NCBI GenBank assembly: GCA_021186555.1
Contig: JAJKFL010000006.1
Location: 45,332,138 to 45,396,137, forward strand
Length of the DNA: 64,000 nucleotides
Source of the DNA: Reticulitermes speratus
Taxonomy: Eukaryota > Arthropoda > Insecta > Blattodea > Rhinotermitidae
Reading direction: 5' to 3'
The first letter of the stretch is position 1; each line of letters starts with the position of its first letter. This document shows positions 31,990 through 41,987 of the stretch, piece after piece. A model generated the notes under the pieces. The model was not told the origin of the DNA, did no database searches, and saw nothing but the letters and a program-made list of their open reading frames with translations. A program made the position numbers and the translations under genes.

Positions 31990-32372
31990 AGGTTCTCACA
32001 GCAGTGTTGCTGAAGATTTGAGTCTTCGGGATGTGACACTGTGTCGTGGGGCAAGTACAGTAAAACCCCGATCTAATGTTCCCACATTTAGTGAAATCCC
32101 GGATTTAGTGATGATTTTTTCATGTCCCGACAATAGCTCCATGTAAACAATGTAACCTCCATTTAATGAAGACCTCGATTTAGTGAAATATATTCTAATC
32201 CCCCAGCAATTCATTAAATAGGGGTTTGACTGTAGTTCCAGATGTTTCAAAGGACCATAGTGCCTCCATATTGAGGATTAAGCAGTCATCGTGGACTGCT
32301 AGACCCTGAAGATGGAGGCACTGCATGGTGACTACACACCCAGTGACATAGTGTTACATCCCAGAAGACATG
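31990..32372. repeat. Palindromic TGAAGATGG-family element split by a MITE
   Basis: GGTTCTCACAGCAGTGTTGC, GATTTGAGTCTTCGGGATG and TGACACTGTGTCGTGGGGCA form the left arm. Then comes the 179-base MITE. Then GATGTTTCAAAGGACC, GCCTCCATATTGAGG; CCCTGAAGATGGAGGCACTG, CAGTGACATAGTGTTACATC and CCAGAAGACATGAATC form the right arm. The CTGAAGA motif is intact but GAAAC is lost. Confidence 0.65.
32056..32234. mobile_element. Tigger-type MITE (179 bp)
   Basis: TACAGTAAAACCCCGATCTA at the left and AATAGGGGTTTGACTGTA at the right; about 90% like the copy at 6964–7139 by eye. It inserted into the left arm of a palindromic element. Confidence 0.85.
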
Positions 32373-33624
32373 AATCAATTGTACGAGGTCTTGTGAAGTC
32401 GCTGTACAAAAATAGTGAAGTCTGTAACCTTGATTATTTTCACTTCCATTCAGTTCTTATCTGCAAAAGTTGGCAACATTGTGTTTGCACCAGCTCTTGT
32501 GTCATTGGTGCAGCTCATCACTGTCATTGGTGCAGCTCATCACTGTCACTTTCTGCTGGTGGCTGGTTGTAAATAATGTGATGTTCCCCTGGAATGTGGG
32601 TATAATGTGAGCAAGGCAACGCTCAGGACATGAACTGTTTGTTTCTTACAAGTCAGTATGTGGTGTGACCAGTTATATCTCACTGAATGCAGTATGACAT
32701 TACTGCAGTCAGGCGAAAACACCTGAGCTAGGCTAAGGTAAAGTAGAATCTGCCAAGTAATTTGCTGTTCGTTTCCAGCGTACGGCTGGAATCAGTCAGC
32801 AGTGTCACCTCGTGGTTTGGAATTGTGTGTTGTGCCCTCTGCATATCCTATTTTATCATAGAATGACAGACTTCCTACAATAGTGTCTGTGTGTGTGTTA
32901 AGTTCTGCATCACACTAGGCAAAAGTATTACAGAAATGCACTAAGGTGTTGAAACCCAATTTTGAGAGGAAACATTTGACAGAACTCAAACATTTGGTTG
33001 CTTTTGAGAGCTGAAAATCGAACTGAAATCAGTTAACAGTGCTGAGTATTAGGATATCTGTCATGAAGTAGAATTGCTGCTCTTCTTACTGGTTCAAGTG
33101 ACAAAGTAGTTCCTTGCAAGAGGACAGCGTGTAGTGGAGGGTAAATGGATCTGTTGTGGACTTTAGAAACAGAGCCCAGAAATAAATTCTTTGGTTACAC
33201 CAAATAAAAAAGTGAATGAAGTTTCTTTTGCGTGAGATCTATTGCATGTTTATTGCTTTGTATTTTAATGGTGTCCATATTTACTGTCAGGTTTTTGGTG
33301 TTGGTGATGGTTTAGTAGTGGTGTTGTTTTGTGTGAAGAAATTAGCAGCCATGACTAATATACAGAAAACATTTTATCATATGTTAGCAACTCAAGTAAC
33401 ACATTGCTCTTTTTTTAATTTGTTCAAAAATAATAATGGCACAGAAAAGGAATGTCGTTACACATTTTTTTTTTAGTGTAGTAAGCGAAGAGTCAATTCC
33501 TGGCAGGGGCTAGAGGTTTTTTCCGTTCTTCATGGAGTCCACACTGGCTCTGCATCCCATGCAGCCTACTCCCCAGGGGGTACCAGGGTGTTTCACTTGG
33601 TGTGAAACTGTCCTGCAGATGGGA

Positions 33625-33923
33625 TTAACACTTTCACTGCCAAAGTCGACCGTGGTCGTTTTTAGTATTTACGTTTTAATTTGCCAGAGTCGACTTTAGT
33701 CGGTCTAAAGTTTACTCCGCTCTTTTGCCTTAAATAGGCCACGCACACAATAAGTTCTTTCGGGAAACGTATTGTACATCTTTATTAGTCCCTAGCTGAC
33801 AAGTAGAAAAAATATATGCATTTTATATATAATTATATTTTATAATTTATAAGACGACGCACTATAAATCGCTGGCAATTTAACACCCTCAGGGATTTAA
33901 ATACCCGGCAGTGAACGTGTTAA
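33625..33923. mobile_element. piggyBac-type MITE (TTAA target)
   Basis: TTAACACTTTCACTGCC at the left and GGCAGTGAACGTGTTAA at the right: TTAA at both ends followed by a 13-base TIR with one mismatch. The interior has a tandem-like pair AAAGTCGACCGTGGTCG and AGAGTCGACTTTAGTCGG. No ORF. Confidence 0.8.
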
Positions 33924-34554
33924 GAATACTTACAGCCGCGTGTGCAATCCCCCATAGGCTGTATGGCATGGTGCTTAACTAAACACCATGATAACTGTAC
34001 TTGCAGTGTTAAAACCTCGGACATACTGTGCATACAAACCAAGTAGTTTACAAATCACTCTCTGTTGTGATGATGGTGACATGAAGTGTGAAGTGTCCGA
34101 GTTCTGATGGTAACTTGGGTCACTTCTGCACCCAAATATGGCTGTGTTTCTGGTGCAGCGTCTTTGTTAGAGCACAAAGAGAAAGCCTTGTGCAGGAATT
34201 ATTGGGGGCCTTGGGGGAATAGAACTATGTTTCCTGTGTCTGGAATGCCTCCACTGCCATGCCTTCATTTACCCAGTCAGCATTAATTGGCCTTATCAGT
34301 TGGCAATGGGAATGACTTTTACGTAACCAAGCGTGAGAAGTTTTGATATGAATGTAGTATTGGTAGTCATTAAGTTGCAAATGGAACATTTGTATGTCTT
34401 GTGTTGGCTTTTGATTCCCAAGACAGCCAGACAGCCCCAGGTAGCCAGCTTAGCCCATATTTGAGCTGAAGTAAGGACTGTTGCTATGAACAACAGAACA
34501 GTAACTACAGTTCTAATTTTCACTTTATATTCACCGTGCATCTTTTTATAATTG

Positions 34555-34864
34555 AATTATTTGTACCAACAAATGCACCAGGACAGTTTTTTCACTGTTT
34601 TCTTTATTATTACGATGCCCCAATACGCATTTCGGCAGTTATTCCGCCATCATCAGGGGGTATTTTAAGTGAGTTTTTTTTAAGTGAGTTTTTTACATAG
34701 ACCAATTTTGGTTATGACGTAACCAAAATTGGTCTGTGTAAAAAACTCACTTAAAATACCCCCTGATGATGGCAGAATAACTGCCGAAATGCGTATTGGG
34801 GCATCGTAATAATAAAGAAAACAGTGAAAAATCTGTCTTGGTGCATTTGTTGGTACAAATGATT
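34555..34864. mobile_element. Long hairpin element with hammerhead-like core
   Basis: The left arm (AATTATTTGTACCAACAAAT, TCACTGTTTTCTTTATTATT, CGATGCCCCAATACGCATTT) is repeated inverted in the right arm with few changes, down to a centre at GGTTATGACGTAACC. Arms are about 140 bases. On the plus strand 34763–34789 reads CTGATGA, T, GGCAG, AATAA, CTGCC, GAAA: a hammerhead-like core with a perfect five-base stem. The ACGTC that usually follows is TGCG here. Confidence 0.75.
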
Positions 34865-35259
34865 CAGTTACAGTTCTAATGTCAGTAATGAACTGAATGA
34901 GATAAAGAAACGTGTGAACTGCAGTCATTATCAGTTTGTTGAGTGTTTGTTTACCTTCTTTTTAAAAGTGACTTTCATACAGAAGAAACAGGTTAAGTCA
35001 GGGAGGACTGGGGTTTTGTGTATGCATATTATACAGGGTGATTCAGGAGGAATGTGCCAAACCTCATGGATATGTTAGTCATGTGGTTTTGAGTAAAAGT
35101 AAGACTATTAACATTCAGAAACTTGAAGGAGTCATGGCAGGTTGAAACTAAGGTGACACATATTTTGAGAGCAACTTTTGTAAGTGTAATGATGCCGTCA
35201 ATTACCGTAATATACGTAGTGTGATGATAGATGAGTGGATGAGTAGGGAGCTTTGCTGG

Positions 35260-35392
35260 ATTGATCCTACTCAGAGAAAACTGAAGTCCTCAGAGCAAAA
35301 TGTGTGCCAGTGCCACTTAGTCTACCACAAATCCCACATGGACTGCATGCAGATTGAACCCAGGTCTCCCGTACTTTGTAAGAAACGTTTCT
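35260..35392 (-). mobile_element. SINE family D fragment
   Basis: GCCAGTGCCACTTAGTC, CACAAATCCCACATGGACTG and GATTGAACCCAGGTCTCC align with the minus-strand SINE at 50815–51072. The upstream end is fused to a GGATTGATCCTACTCAG segment resembling the family-1 retrotransposon tail. Confidence 0.55.
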
Positions 35393-35699
35393 AAGTGCTT
35401 CATGCCTTGTTGTTGCGGTTGACTAACCCAGTGTATCTTCATTTTGAAGGCAGAAAAGTTATTTATTTATTTATTATCTATTTATTTGTTTATTTTGAAG
35501 TCTGTTTAGTGGATTGTAGGCATGATGCTGCTAATTGCTTAAAAAGCTTTAGCCATAAAACCAAGTTCTATGCATTCTGGATAAAAGATCCAATACCTGT
35601 GCCTCCAAATTTATTTAACTGTCTTGTGATGTGCGTTGTCACTTGTAATTTGAAAACAAGTGCTGGATAGTGTCCTTACAAAGGTCTGCTGTCTGTCAG

Positions 35700-35935
35700 T
35701 CTGTATAGTGTGTAGACTGTTGGCTGGATGACCAAGGGATTGGCGTTTGATTGTCAGCAAGGGCAAGGTATTATTCTCATCTGTTCAATGTCTGGGATTG
35801 ACCCTTGGGGTTCATCCCTCCTCTTACTCAGTGGGCACTGCAGGAACTTTTCTTCGGTTAAAATGCCACTCCTGTCTTGTGCTGCTAGGAATGTGTGGAG
35901 CCGTACCTCCACTTGACCATATGTCTGTCACATAG
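35700..35935 (+). mobile_element. Probable SINE remnant
   Basis: GTGTAGACTGTTGGCTGGAT, GACCAAGGGATTGGCG resembles a degraded tRNA-like head. The 3' end GGAGCCGTACCTCCACTTGA resembles the body piece at 63665. No B box survives. Confidence 0.35.
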
Positions 35936-36700
35936 CGCTCAAAGTGACAGCCGTACCTTACGTTTTACTCCCTATCAGTAAAGTTATGAAAGGATATTGA
36001 ACGATTATGCCTGGAAAATGTGTGTGTGTTCGATGTGCCGATGTTGAATGCATGTGGCTGTGTGCTGGCAGGAATATATGCAACTATTGAAGGCATGACT
36101 GAATGAAGAATAGTGGTTACTATATGTACCACCTGTGCTTTAACGTTAAAAGCTGTGTACAGTGTTGATGGCACAGTAGCAGTTAGTTTCATATGATTCT
36201 CAGAGTACTCTAGTATTATTTCCCTCAGCAGTATTCGCGAATTGGTCTTTGTAATGGAGGCATAGTGTGTTTCTGTGAGGTATAAATACAGTATATTTAA
36301 AGTCAGTCCGACAAATGTACAATTTAATCACATTGTTTGTGTATTTTCACTGTCCTACATGTTTTGAACCCTTAATTTGTGTTCATCTTCAGGGACATAT
36401 TATCTAAAACCGCACACTAGTTACACCAACTGGCACAATTGTTCACATGAATTCTTTACAATCGTTCACATAAACTGTTTAAAACAAAGAAAAATTAAAA
36501 ATTGTGGTTGTTGGTTGTTTTAGTCTTACATTGGTTAAGAATTGTATAAAAGTTGGAACAATCTATGTTGTTTTGATATCTTGTTTATCGGAGTTAAAGT
36601 TAAAATGTACGGAATGAATAATATTAAGTTTATAGATACAGTATTATAATGTTAATAGTATAATGGTATAAATATTTTGCAGATGAATTGCAAGCCTGGT

Positions 36701-36785
36701 TATACAGGGTATACACAAAAGAATCGTGCGGTTTCAATGGTGAATAAAGGGAAACCGCACCATTCTTTTGTGTATACTCTGTATA
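36701..36785. repeat. Hairpin repeat, ~35-bp arms
   Basis: TATACAGGGTATACACAAAA, GAATCGTGCGGTTTC is mirrored by GAAACCGCACCATTC and TTTTGTGTATACTCTGTATA with a loop of ~15 bases. It shares its outer ~25 bases with the palindrome that starts 11 bases downstream. Confidence 0.85.
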
Positions 36786-36796
36786 CATCATTCATA

Positions 36797-36882
36797 ATAC
36801 AGGGCATACACAAAAGAATGGTGCGATATCATCAGTGAATTCACTGATGATATCGCACCATTCTTTTGTGTATGCCTTGTAT
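36797..36882. repeat. Near-perfect loopless palindrome, 43-bp arms
   Basis: From ATACAGGGCATACACAAAAG to CTTTTGTGTATGCCTTGTAT, centred on GAATTC between 36839 and 36840. Only one mismatch between the arms (GGG versus the complement of CTT). There is no spacer at the centre. Confidence 0.9.
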
Positions 36883-37189
36883 TTTCCCCTTGTGTTGGAC
36901 TGTGATTGTAGCATGAATCACAAGAAGTGTCACTGTGGCTGGTCCATTTGTGGGTGTGGTGTGACGTTGCGGCTTGCCTCCTGCAATGTCTCTTCAAACA
37001 TGGATTGCTGCGTTTTTGTTGAAGCCATTAATGAATGTGTTTCTTAATTGCCAGCAAGCAGACTCACTTGATAAAACATGGCGGCGGCCGCAGGAACTGT
37101 TCTGGAGCAAGAATGACTTAACAGACAGCTCACCTGCCAGGACCACTTAATTTGTGAGTGTCGGTGTTAGATTTGAGGTTGTGACGGTG

Positions 37190-37315
37190 CGCAGCGTCAA
37201 GAACGGGATGTTGACAGTGAGATGCGACGCCGTGTGGTTATGTAGATGGTACCAGCGTTACAGAGAATCGTGTTGCCACCATCTTCAGGGTAGAGCAGGA
37301 GTGAAACTGATGAGG
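37190..37315. repeat. Half of a TGAAGATGG-family element
   Basis: GATGCGACGCCGTGTGGTTA, TGTAGATGGTACCAGCG and GTTGCCACCATCTTCAGGGT correspond to the left arm and inner part, like the pieces at 61205 and 63445. On the minus strand CCTGAAGATGGTGGC is intact, but no GAAAC follows. Confidence 0.5.
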
Positions 37316-37437
37316 AAGGATGTTAATGCATATAATTATGAGAGGCTGTTGGTGAGGTTAGATAGCGAGGCGGAATATGAAGTTAGGTGGAGAGAGAGAG
37401 AGGATAACACAGGGAAGGGGACTGCTGAAGTTGAGTA

Positions 37438-38052
37438 ATAGACTAAGAAAGTATTTCCACTCTTGGCCAGGGACTCGACATTGTCCACGTCAACAAAATT
37501 CCGACTGTACTTGACGATTATACGCCCTATTCTCACCTATGGTGCTCCAGTCCGGTGCTCCACAAGTGACACAAACATCCGCACGCTGCTAACGGTGCAA
37601 AACAAATGTCTCCGGGTTCTCTCGGATTCTCCGCGGAACACGCCCATCAACGTTCTACATGCCTCGTTAGGAATGGTTTCCTTCGAAACTTGTATACTTC
37701 ATCTTGCAACGAAATTTTATGACCAATGCATGCACCATTCAAACCCTTTGATTAGGGACATTGGAAATTACTCTCGTCAAGAACTCCACACCATGTATCG
37801 GCGATGTTCCCATAAGAGAATAAAGCATGCATTGCTCTAACTAAGAGCTTCGGCGAAGGTAGTGTTTTTATGGGGCCTACGACCTAATTTTCACTACGGG
37901 TAAAATTTTCAAGGTGCATTATCCAAAATAAGACTGAGTGCTTCGTGTTACGTTTGAGGAAAATTGGTGAACGGGACAATTTGTAATTGTAGGATGTGTT
38001 TTGATGTATCCAACTAAGCCAGAAAATAAAGCTTTCAATTAAAAAAAAAAAG
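37438..38052 (+). mobile_element. Jockey-like non-LTR retrotransposon, 5'-truncated 3' end
   Basis: A 125-codon frame up to the stop at 37840 contains RPILTYGAPVRC, NKCLRVLSDSPRNTPI and the C-terminal helix region after reverse transcriptase, wording typical of Jockey/CR1-type ORF2 ends (RPILTYGAPVW, QNKCLRxI). A ~200-base 3' UTR follows, ending in AATAAAGCTTTCAATT and a run of A at 38041–38052. Frame and tail are intact, so it is a relatively young insertion. No target duplication was identified. Confidence 0.8.
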
Positions 38053-38439
38053 ATAACCAGGCTAAAAGAGAATGACGAAGGATTCAGCTGAACTACTGTT
38101 GTTGTTCGATGCGCTCAGAAGCGCACACCAGTCTTCATGTTCTGCTGTCTGATTTTAACCAAAATTGGATTTGGTCGGTAAAGTTTGGTTGAATTCCCCA
38201 GTGTCAAGTTTTATCGAAATCCGTTAAGCTGTTCTGGATTGGTTTCGTGCGTAAAGACGGGAGGACGGAGCGATTTAGTAGACAGTCTGCAGGCCTGTGG
38301 AAGCGCCTTAAAATGGTTTGCTGTATGTCATGGAATATGCGATGTGTCACGTTCTGTGGGGTGGTTATGTGATATTGAGGGGAGGGTGCTGGTTAGGACA
38401 GGGTGCTGGTTAGGATATTTGGACCTCAGAGGGATGAAG

Positions 38440-38805
38440 TGAAGGGAGGTTGGAGAGACGTGTATAGTGAGGAACTTTATCATTTGTCCTGCTCACTGAA
38501 TATTTAAGGTGGTTAAGAAGGAGGGTAAGATGGGCGGGTCATGTAGCACGTATAGGAGAATAGAAATGCATACGGGGTTTTGATGGGGGGAAACCTGAAG
38601 GAAAGAGACCACTTACAGGATCCAGGCGTAGATGGGAGGACAATATTAAAATGGATCTTCAAGAAGTGGGATGGGGGGGCATATACTGGATTGATCTGGC
38701 TCAGGATAGGGACTGGTGGCGGGCTGTTTTGGAGACTGTAATGAACATTCGGGTTCCATAGAATGCAGGGAACTGTTAGCTTCTGAAGAACTGTGCCATG
38801 GAATT
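38440..38805 (+). mobile_element. Non-LTR retrotransposon 3' end (RTE-like, family 1)
   Basis: Encodes, with frameshifts, [12 protein letters not shown]-like GHVARIGE, then [17 protein letters not shown], and [13 protein letters not shown]. It closes with the GGCGGGCTGTTTTGGAGACT block shared with position 1 and 26331. It is the best-preserved family-1 tail in the window and the reference for the interrupted copy at 25200–26450. Confidence 0.75.
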
Positions 38806-38816
38806 AGTTCGTATGT

Positions 38817-38991
38817 GGCCTGTGTCAGTGAGATACGTGACGTGTCCTGTTGGCCTGTGTCAGTGAGATACGTGACGTGTCCTGTTGGCCTGTGTCAGTG
38901 AGATACGTGACGTGTCCTGTTGGCCTGTGTCAGTGAGATACGTGACGTGTCCTGTTGGCCTGTGTCAGTGAGATACGTGACGTGTCCTGTT
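38817..38991. repeat. 35-bp minisatellite, 5 copies
   Basis: Unit GGCCTGTGTCAGTGAGATAC, GTGACGTGTCCTGTT; five copies without visible differences. It starts within 12 bases of the end of the family-1 retrotransposon tail. Confidence 0.95.
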
Positions 38992-39244
38992 TGGGCACCG
39001 CAGTTTTGATCTGCGTCTGGCCCGCGTGTGTTTATGGAAGTCGGCATTGGAATGTGAAGTGTTCTGATGCACGCGCACTGTTTGTCGGTGTGGTGCCGAC
39101 AACAAGCATGTCTTTGTGTGCTGTGAGCAGTGTTTTTGTGGTAAGCGGCCAGGCGGTTATGTTTGTCTTGGACAGTAACTGAGGGCCGCGATGGTGACAC
39201 TGGGCTGTGAGCTCTTCTGAAACGTCCAGACCGGCTGTTGGGCC

Positions 39245-39335
39245 CAGCCAGCGTCCTATTCAGTAGGCGCCGAGGTAAAGCGGCTGGAGCTGGCGACTCA
39301 CCCCCGTCTGGTAAAAGTAACGTTTACCTTTTAAC
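39245..39335 (+). mobile_element. SINE family B body fragment
   Basis: GGTAAAGCGGCTGGAGCTGG, CGACTCACCCCCGTCTGGTA matches 8730–8770. It is followed at once by a family A SINE. Confidence 0.6.
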
Positions 39336-39349
39336 AGGAAATGAACGCC

Positions 39350-39622
39350 TAGATGCCGATCCCAGTGGCCGTGCGGTCTAAGGCGTCGGTCTGCGGCCGC
39401 ACGCTTGCTGGGATTGTGGGTTCGAATACCGCCTAGGGCATGGATGTCTGTCTGTTGTGAGTGTTGTGTGTTGTCAGGTAGAGGTCTCTGCGACGGGCTG
39501 ATCACTCGTCCAGAGGAGTTGTACCGAGTGTGGTGTGTCTGAGTGTGATCGTGCAGGCTCGACAAATGAGCCGGCCTAGGCCCCCAAGGGGCTGTCGAGC
39601 CATTGGGGAAAATAAACAAGGC
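39350..39622 (+). mobile_element. tRNA-derived SINE, family A (best copy)
   Basis: TGGCCGTGCGGTCTAAGGCG (A box) and GGGTTCGAATACCG (B box) give a Leu/Ser-like tRNA head. The body contains GAGGTCTCTGCGACGGGCTG and CGGCCTAGGCCCCCAAGGGG, ending near AAAATAAACAAGG. The intact A box makes this the reference copy for the family. Confidence 0.85.
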
Positions 39623-39631
39623 CTACATATA

Positions 39632-39858
39632 GCTCTGCTCTTTTCTTTATCTCGGCGCTAGATAAGGTTGGGTGGTCAACGCCACGCCCCGGCCGCTTTA
39701 CCCCCGGGAATGACCCGGTACCCATTGTACAGGATGCTTGGTAGGTCCCAGGGCCGGTCTGAACGGTTGTGGAAAACCTCGCCCTGACCGAGATTCGATC
39801 CCCGGACTGTCCAGCCCGTAGCGAGTCGCTTTACTGACTACGCTATCCCGGCCCACCC
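39632..39858 (-). mobile_element. tRNA-derived SINE, family B
   Basis: On the minus strand GGGCCGGGATAGCGTAGTCA then CGGGGATCGAATCTCGG (B box), followed by a body with GGGTACCGGGTCATTCC and GTAAAGCGGCCGGGGCGTGG. With the neighbours at 39245 and 39350 it forms a three-SINE cluster. Confidence 0.75.
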
Positions 39859-40084
39859 TCATCTAGTGCAGAGGGTAAGAATGACTGGAGTTTTACCTTC
39901 ACTTCCCCTATATGCTTTCAAGATGTCTGCGAAAGGATGTGAAGTGGTCAGTTACACTAAAGTTGGCCGGCCGATGTCAGTCTGGTCGTAGCCGGGCGGC
40001 TGCATTAGTGTTTCCCAACTAGTGGTCCACGGACCGGTGCCGGTGCGCGGATTGTTTCTCATTCGCCCCCGGATTCTGGTGATA

Positions 40085-40200
40085 TACAGTAGTCTCGATA
40101 TTCGTGAACCTCGATATTCGGAATTTCGTCCTTTCGTGATCTCCCATTTAATGCCGTTGTTTTGAACTTTCGTGACTCGTTCTGATGAATTAGGTTGGCG
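40085..40200 (+). mobile_element. Left end of a pogo/Tigger-type element
   Basis: TACAGTAGTCTCGATATTCG and TGAACCTCGATATTCGG form a TIR-like start of the same type as 56817. No matching right end was found downstream. Just before it, TGTTTCCCAACTAGTGGTCC resembles a truncated hAT terminus. Confidence 0.5.
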
Positions 40201-40214
40201 TCACCTGGCTGACG

Positions 40215-40288
40215 AATCACTGTCCTGTTATTGCGCAGATCACTGTCCTGTTATTGCGCAGATCACTGTCCTGTTATTGCGCAGATCA
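40215..40288. repeat. 23-bp tandem repeat, 3 copies
   Basis: Unit GATCACTGTCCTGTTATTGC, GCA. It lies 60 bases before a second, unrelated array. Confidence 0.9.
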
Positions 40289-40350
40289 CTCTCAGCTCAG
40301 TCAAGCTGTGTGTTGCGTTAAGTGACGTTGATTGCATGGCTTGAGACTGT

Positions 40351-40651
40351 CCGTCAGTCATTTAATGCGTTTCGTGCTTCCCAGAAGTCCGTCAGTCATT
40401 TAATGCGTTTCGTGCTTCCCAGAAGTCCGTCAGTCATTAATGCGTTTCGTGCTTCCCAGAAGTCCGTCAGTCATTAATGCGTTTCGTGCTTCCCAGAAGT
40501 CCGTCAGTCATTTAATGCGTTTCGTGCTTCCCAGAAGTCCGTCAGTCATTAATGCGTTTCGTGCTTCCCAGAAGTCCGTCAGTCATTTAATGCGTTTCGT
40601 GCTTCCCAGAAGTCCGTCAGTCATTTAATGCGTTTCGTGCTTCCCAGAAGT
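40351..40651. repeat. 38/37-bp minisatellite, 8 copies
   Basis: Unit CCGTCAGTCATTTAATGCGT, TTCGTGCTTCCCAGAAGT. Three units have CATTAATG instead of CATTTAATG. Otherwise the copies look identical. Confidence 0.95.
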
Positions 40652-40756
40652 GTCCGTTTTTTAAAACAGTCTCCCATTTGTCATGCCTCGTAACGGTATA
40701 ATACGTTTGTATTGCTAGTACTTGATACGAAAGTGCGACAGTAACGCCTCCTTGAT

Positions 40757-40880
40757 TTCAGGCTTCCGCCGCGATGTTGATGACATCTGCGCTCGTCTGG
40801 GATATTACGCAGCGTCATGTGGTAATCATTTACAGACGTTTCGGGACAACGTATCGGTCCCATCTTCACGGGTCAAGAGT
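40757..40880. repeat. Left half of a TGAAGATGG-family palindromic element
   Basis: TTTCAGGCTTCCGCCGCGAT, ATTACGCAGCGTCATGTGG, ACGTTTCGGGACAACG and GGTCCCATCTTCACGGGTCA match the left arm of 45188–45417. The minus strand has GTGAAGATGGGAC...GTCCCGAAACGTC, a complete core except that C3 is replaced by G. The right arm is absent. Confidence 0.7.
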
Positions 40881-41387
40881 CCGAGTAGGAAAGAAAGAAA
40901 GCCAGCAACCTATAACGTAGATTCTGGAAAGTACGGCAGGGTAGCAATCAGTAGGCGTGATGACCCTATTGGCTGTCAACACGCCTACTGATTCATTTCA
41001 TTGTGCTGCCGGTTTGCAGCGCACAGTGCGACACTGTACTGGCCCTCCTGTTTACTGATCCGCGAGTAGTGAAATTGTGATATCGCAAGTGGATCGAAGT
41101 TACGCAGTTTTCTGAAAGCCGTCTTGAAACTGACAATGCAGAATCTTTCGGATACAATACGTGCTTCTACATGCACGTAACGTGCTTGGTGCAGTCACAT
41201 TCCAGTCTACGGCCTGTCACATAATCTTCACTGTGTCTCCATAGCAGACACTGGCGATCACGTTCAAGGCACGGCACGGGTCACGAATTCAAGCAAAAGA
41301 TTTGTTTTCTGTCCGTGACGTGACCTTGAGCTGACCGTGAGCGTACCCATAGTGTGAATCGGTCGTAGGTAGTCGGAAGTCCAAGGA

Positions 41388-41653
41388 CTGGTGTCGTTAC
41401 GATGATAAGGTTGGTGACATGCTGACTGGTGTCGTTACGATGATAAGGTTGGTGACATGCTGACTGGTGTCGTTACGATGATAAGGTTGGTGACATGCTG
41501 ACTGGTGTCGTTACGATGATAAGGTTGGTGACATGCTGACTGGTGTCGTTACGATGATAAGGTTGGTGACATGCTGACTGGTGTCGTTACGATGATAAGG
41601 TTGGTGACATGCTGACTGGTGTCGTTACGATGATAAGGTTGGTGACATGCTGA
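41388..41653. repeat. 38-bp minisatellite, 7 identical copies
   Basis: Unit CTGGTGTCGTTACGATGATA, AGGTTGGTGACATGCTGA. No differences seen between units, so it is very recent or under conversion. Confidence 0.95.
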
Positions 41654-41987
41654 CTCCGACCCTCTCATTCGCGAAAGACTTTCGTATTTAGACGTACAAT
41701 ATTATGGTGATGTACTGCGGGACTGTCGACAGGAAGGAGCGCTGTATCTCCACTGAGTCATGTGAGGAGTATGGGGGGCAGCAGAGGAGCCTAACGGGAT
41801 GCTATAAGTCGTATTGTGGATTAGACCCTACGTATTGCGTAACTATCTGAGTAATAAACGGGCATTATTTTATCTGACAACTGTCGGTTGCCATCGTCTT
41901 TAGCGCATTAACACAGCCCACTCAACCGATAACTTCCCCGCGTGGCGTGTGGAAGTGACAGACGACAGTTGTGAGATCAGCACAAAA

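Larger units (their letters stand above)
31795..33624. other. Receptor intron 3 or flanking DNA, left part
   Basis: Apart from the palindromic element and MITE above, nothing is recognised. The frame at 33216–33476 has an exon-like length but no splice context or family match. A direct repeat GTCATTGGTGCAGCTCATCA lies at ~32500. Confidence 0.4.

Noticed and set aside
32312-32572. 86-codon frame after receptor exon 3 as the next receptor exon
   Set aside because: It starts inside a palindromic repeat arm and lacks the CW and cysteine pattern expected of the ectodomain.
37081-37120. ATGGCGGCGGCCGCAGGAAC as a start codon and first exon
   Set aside because: The frame stops after 12 codons and no donor site follows in frame.
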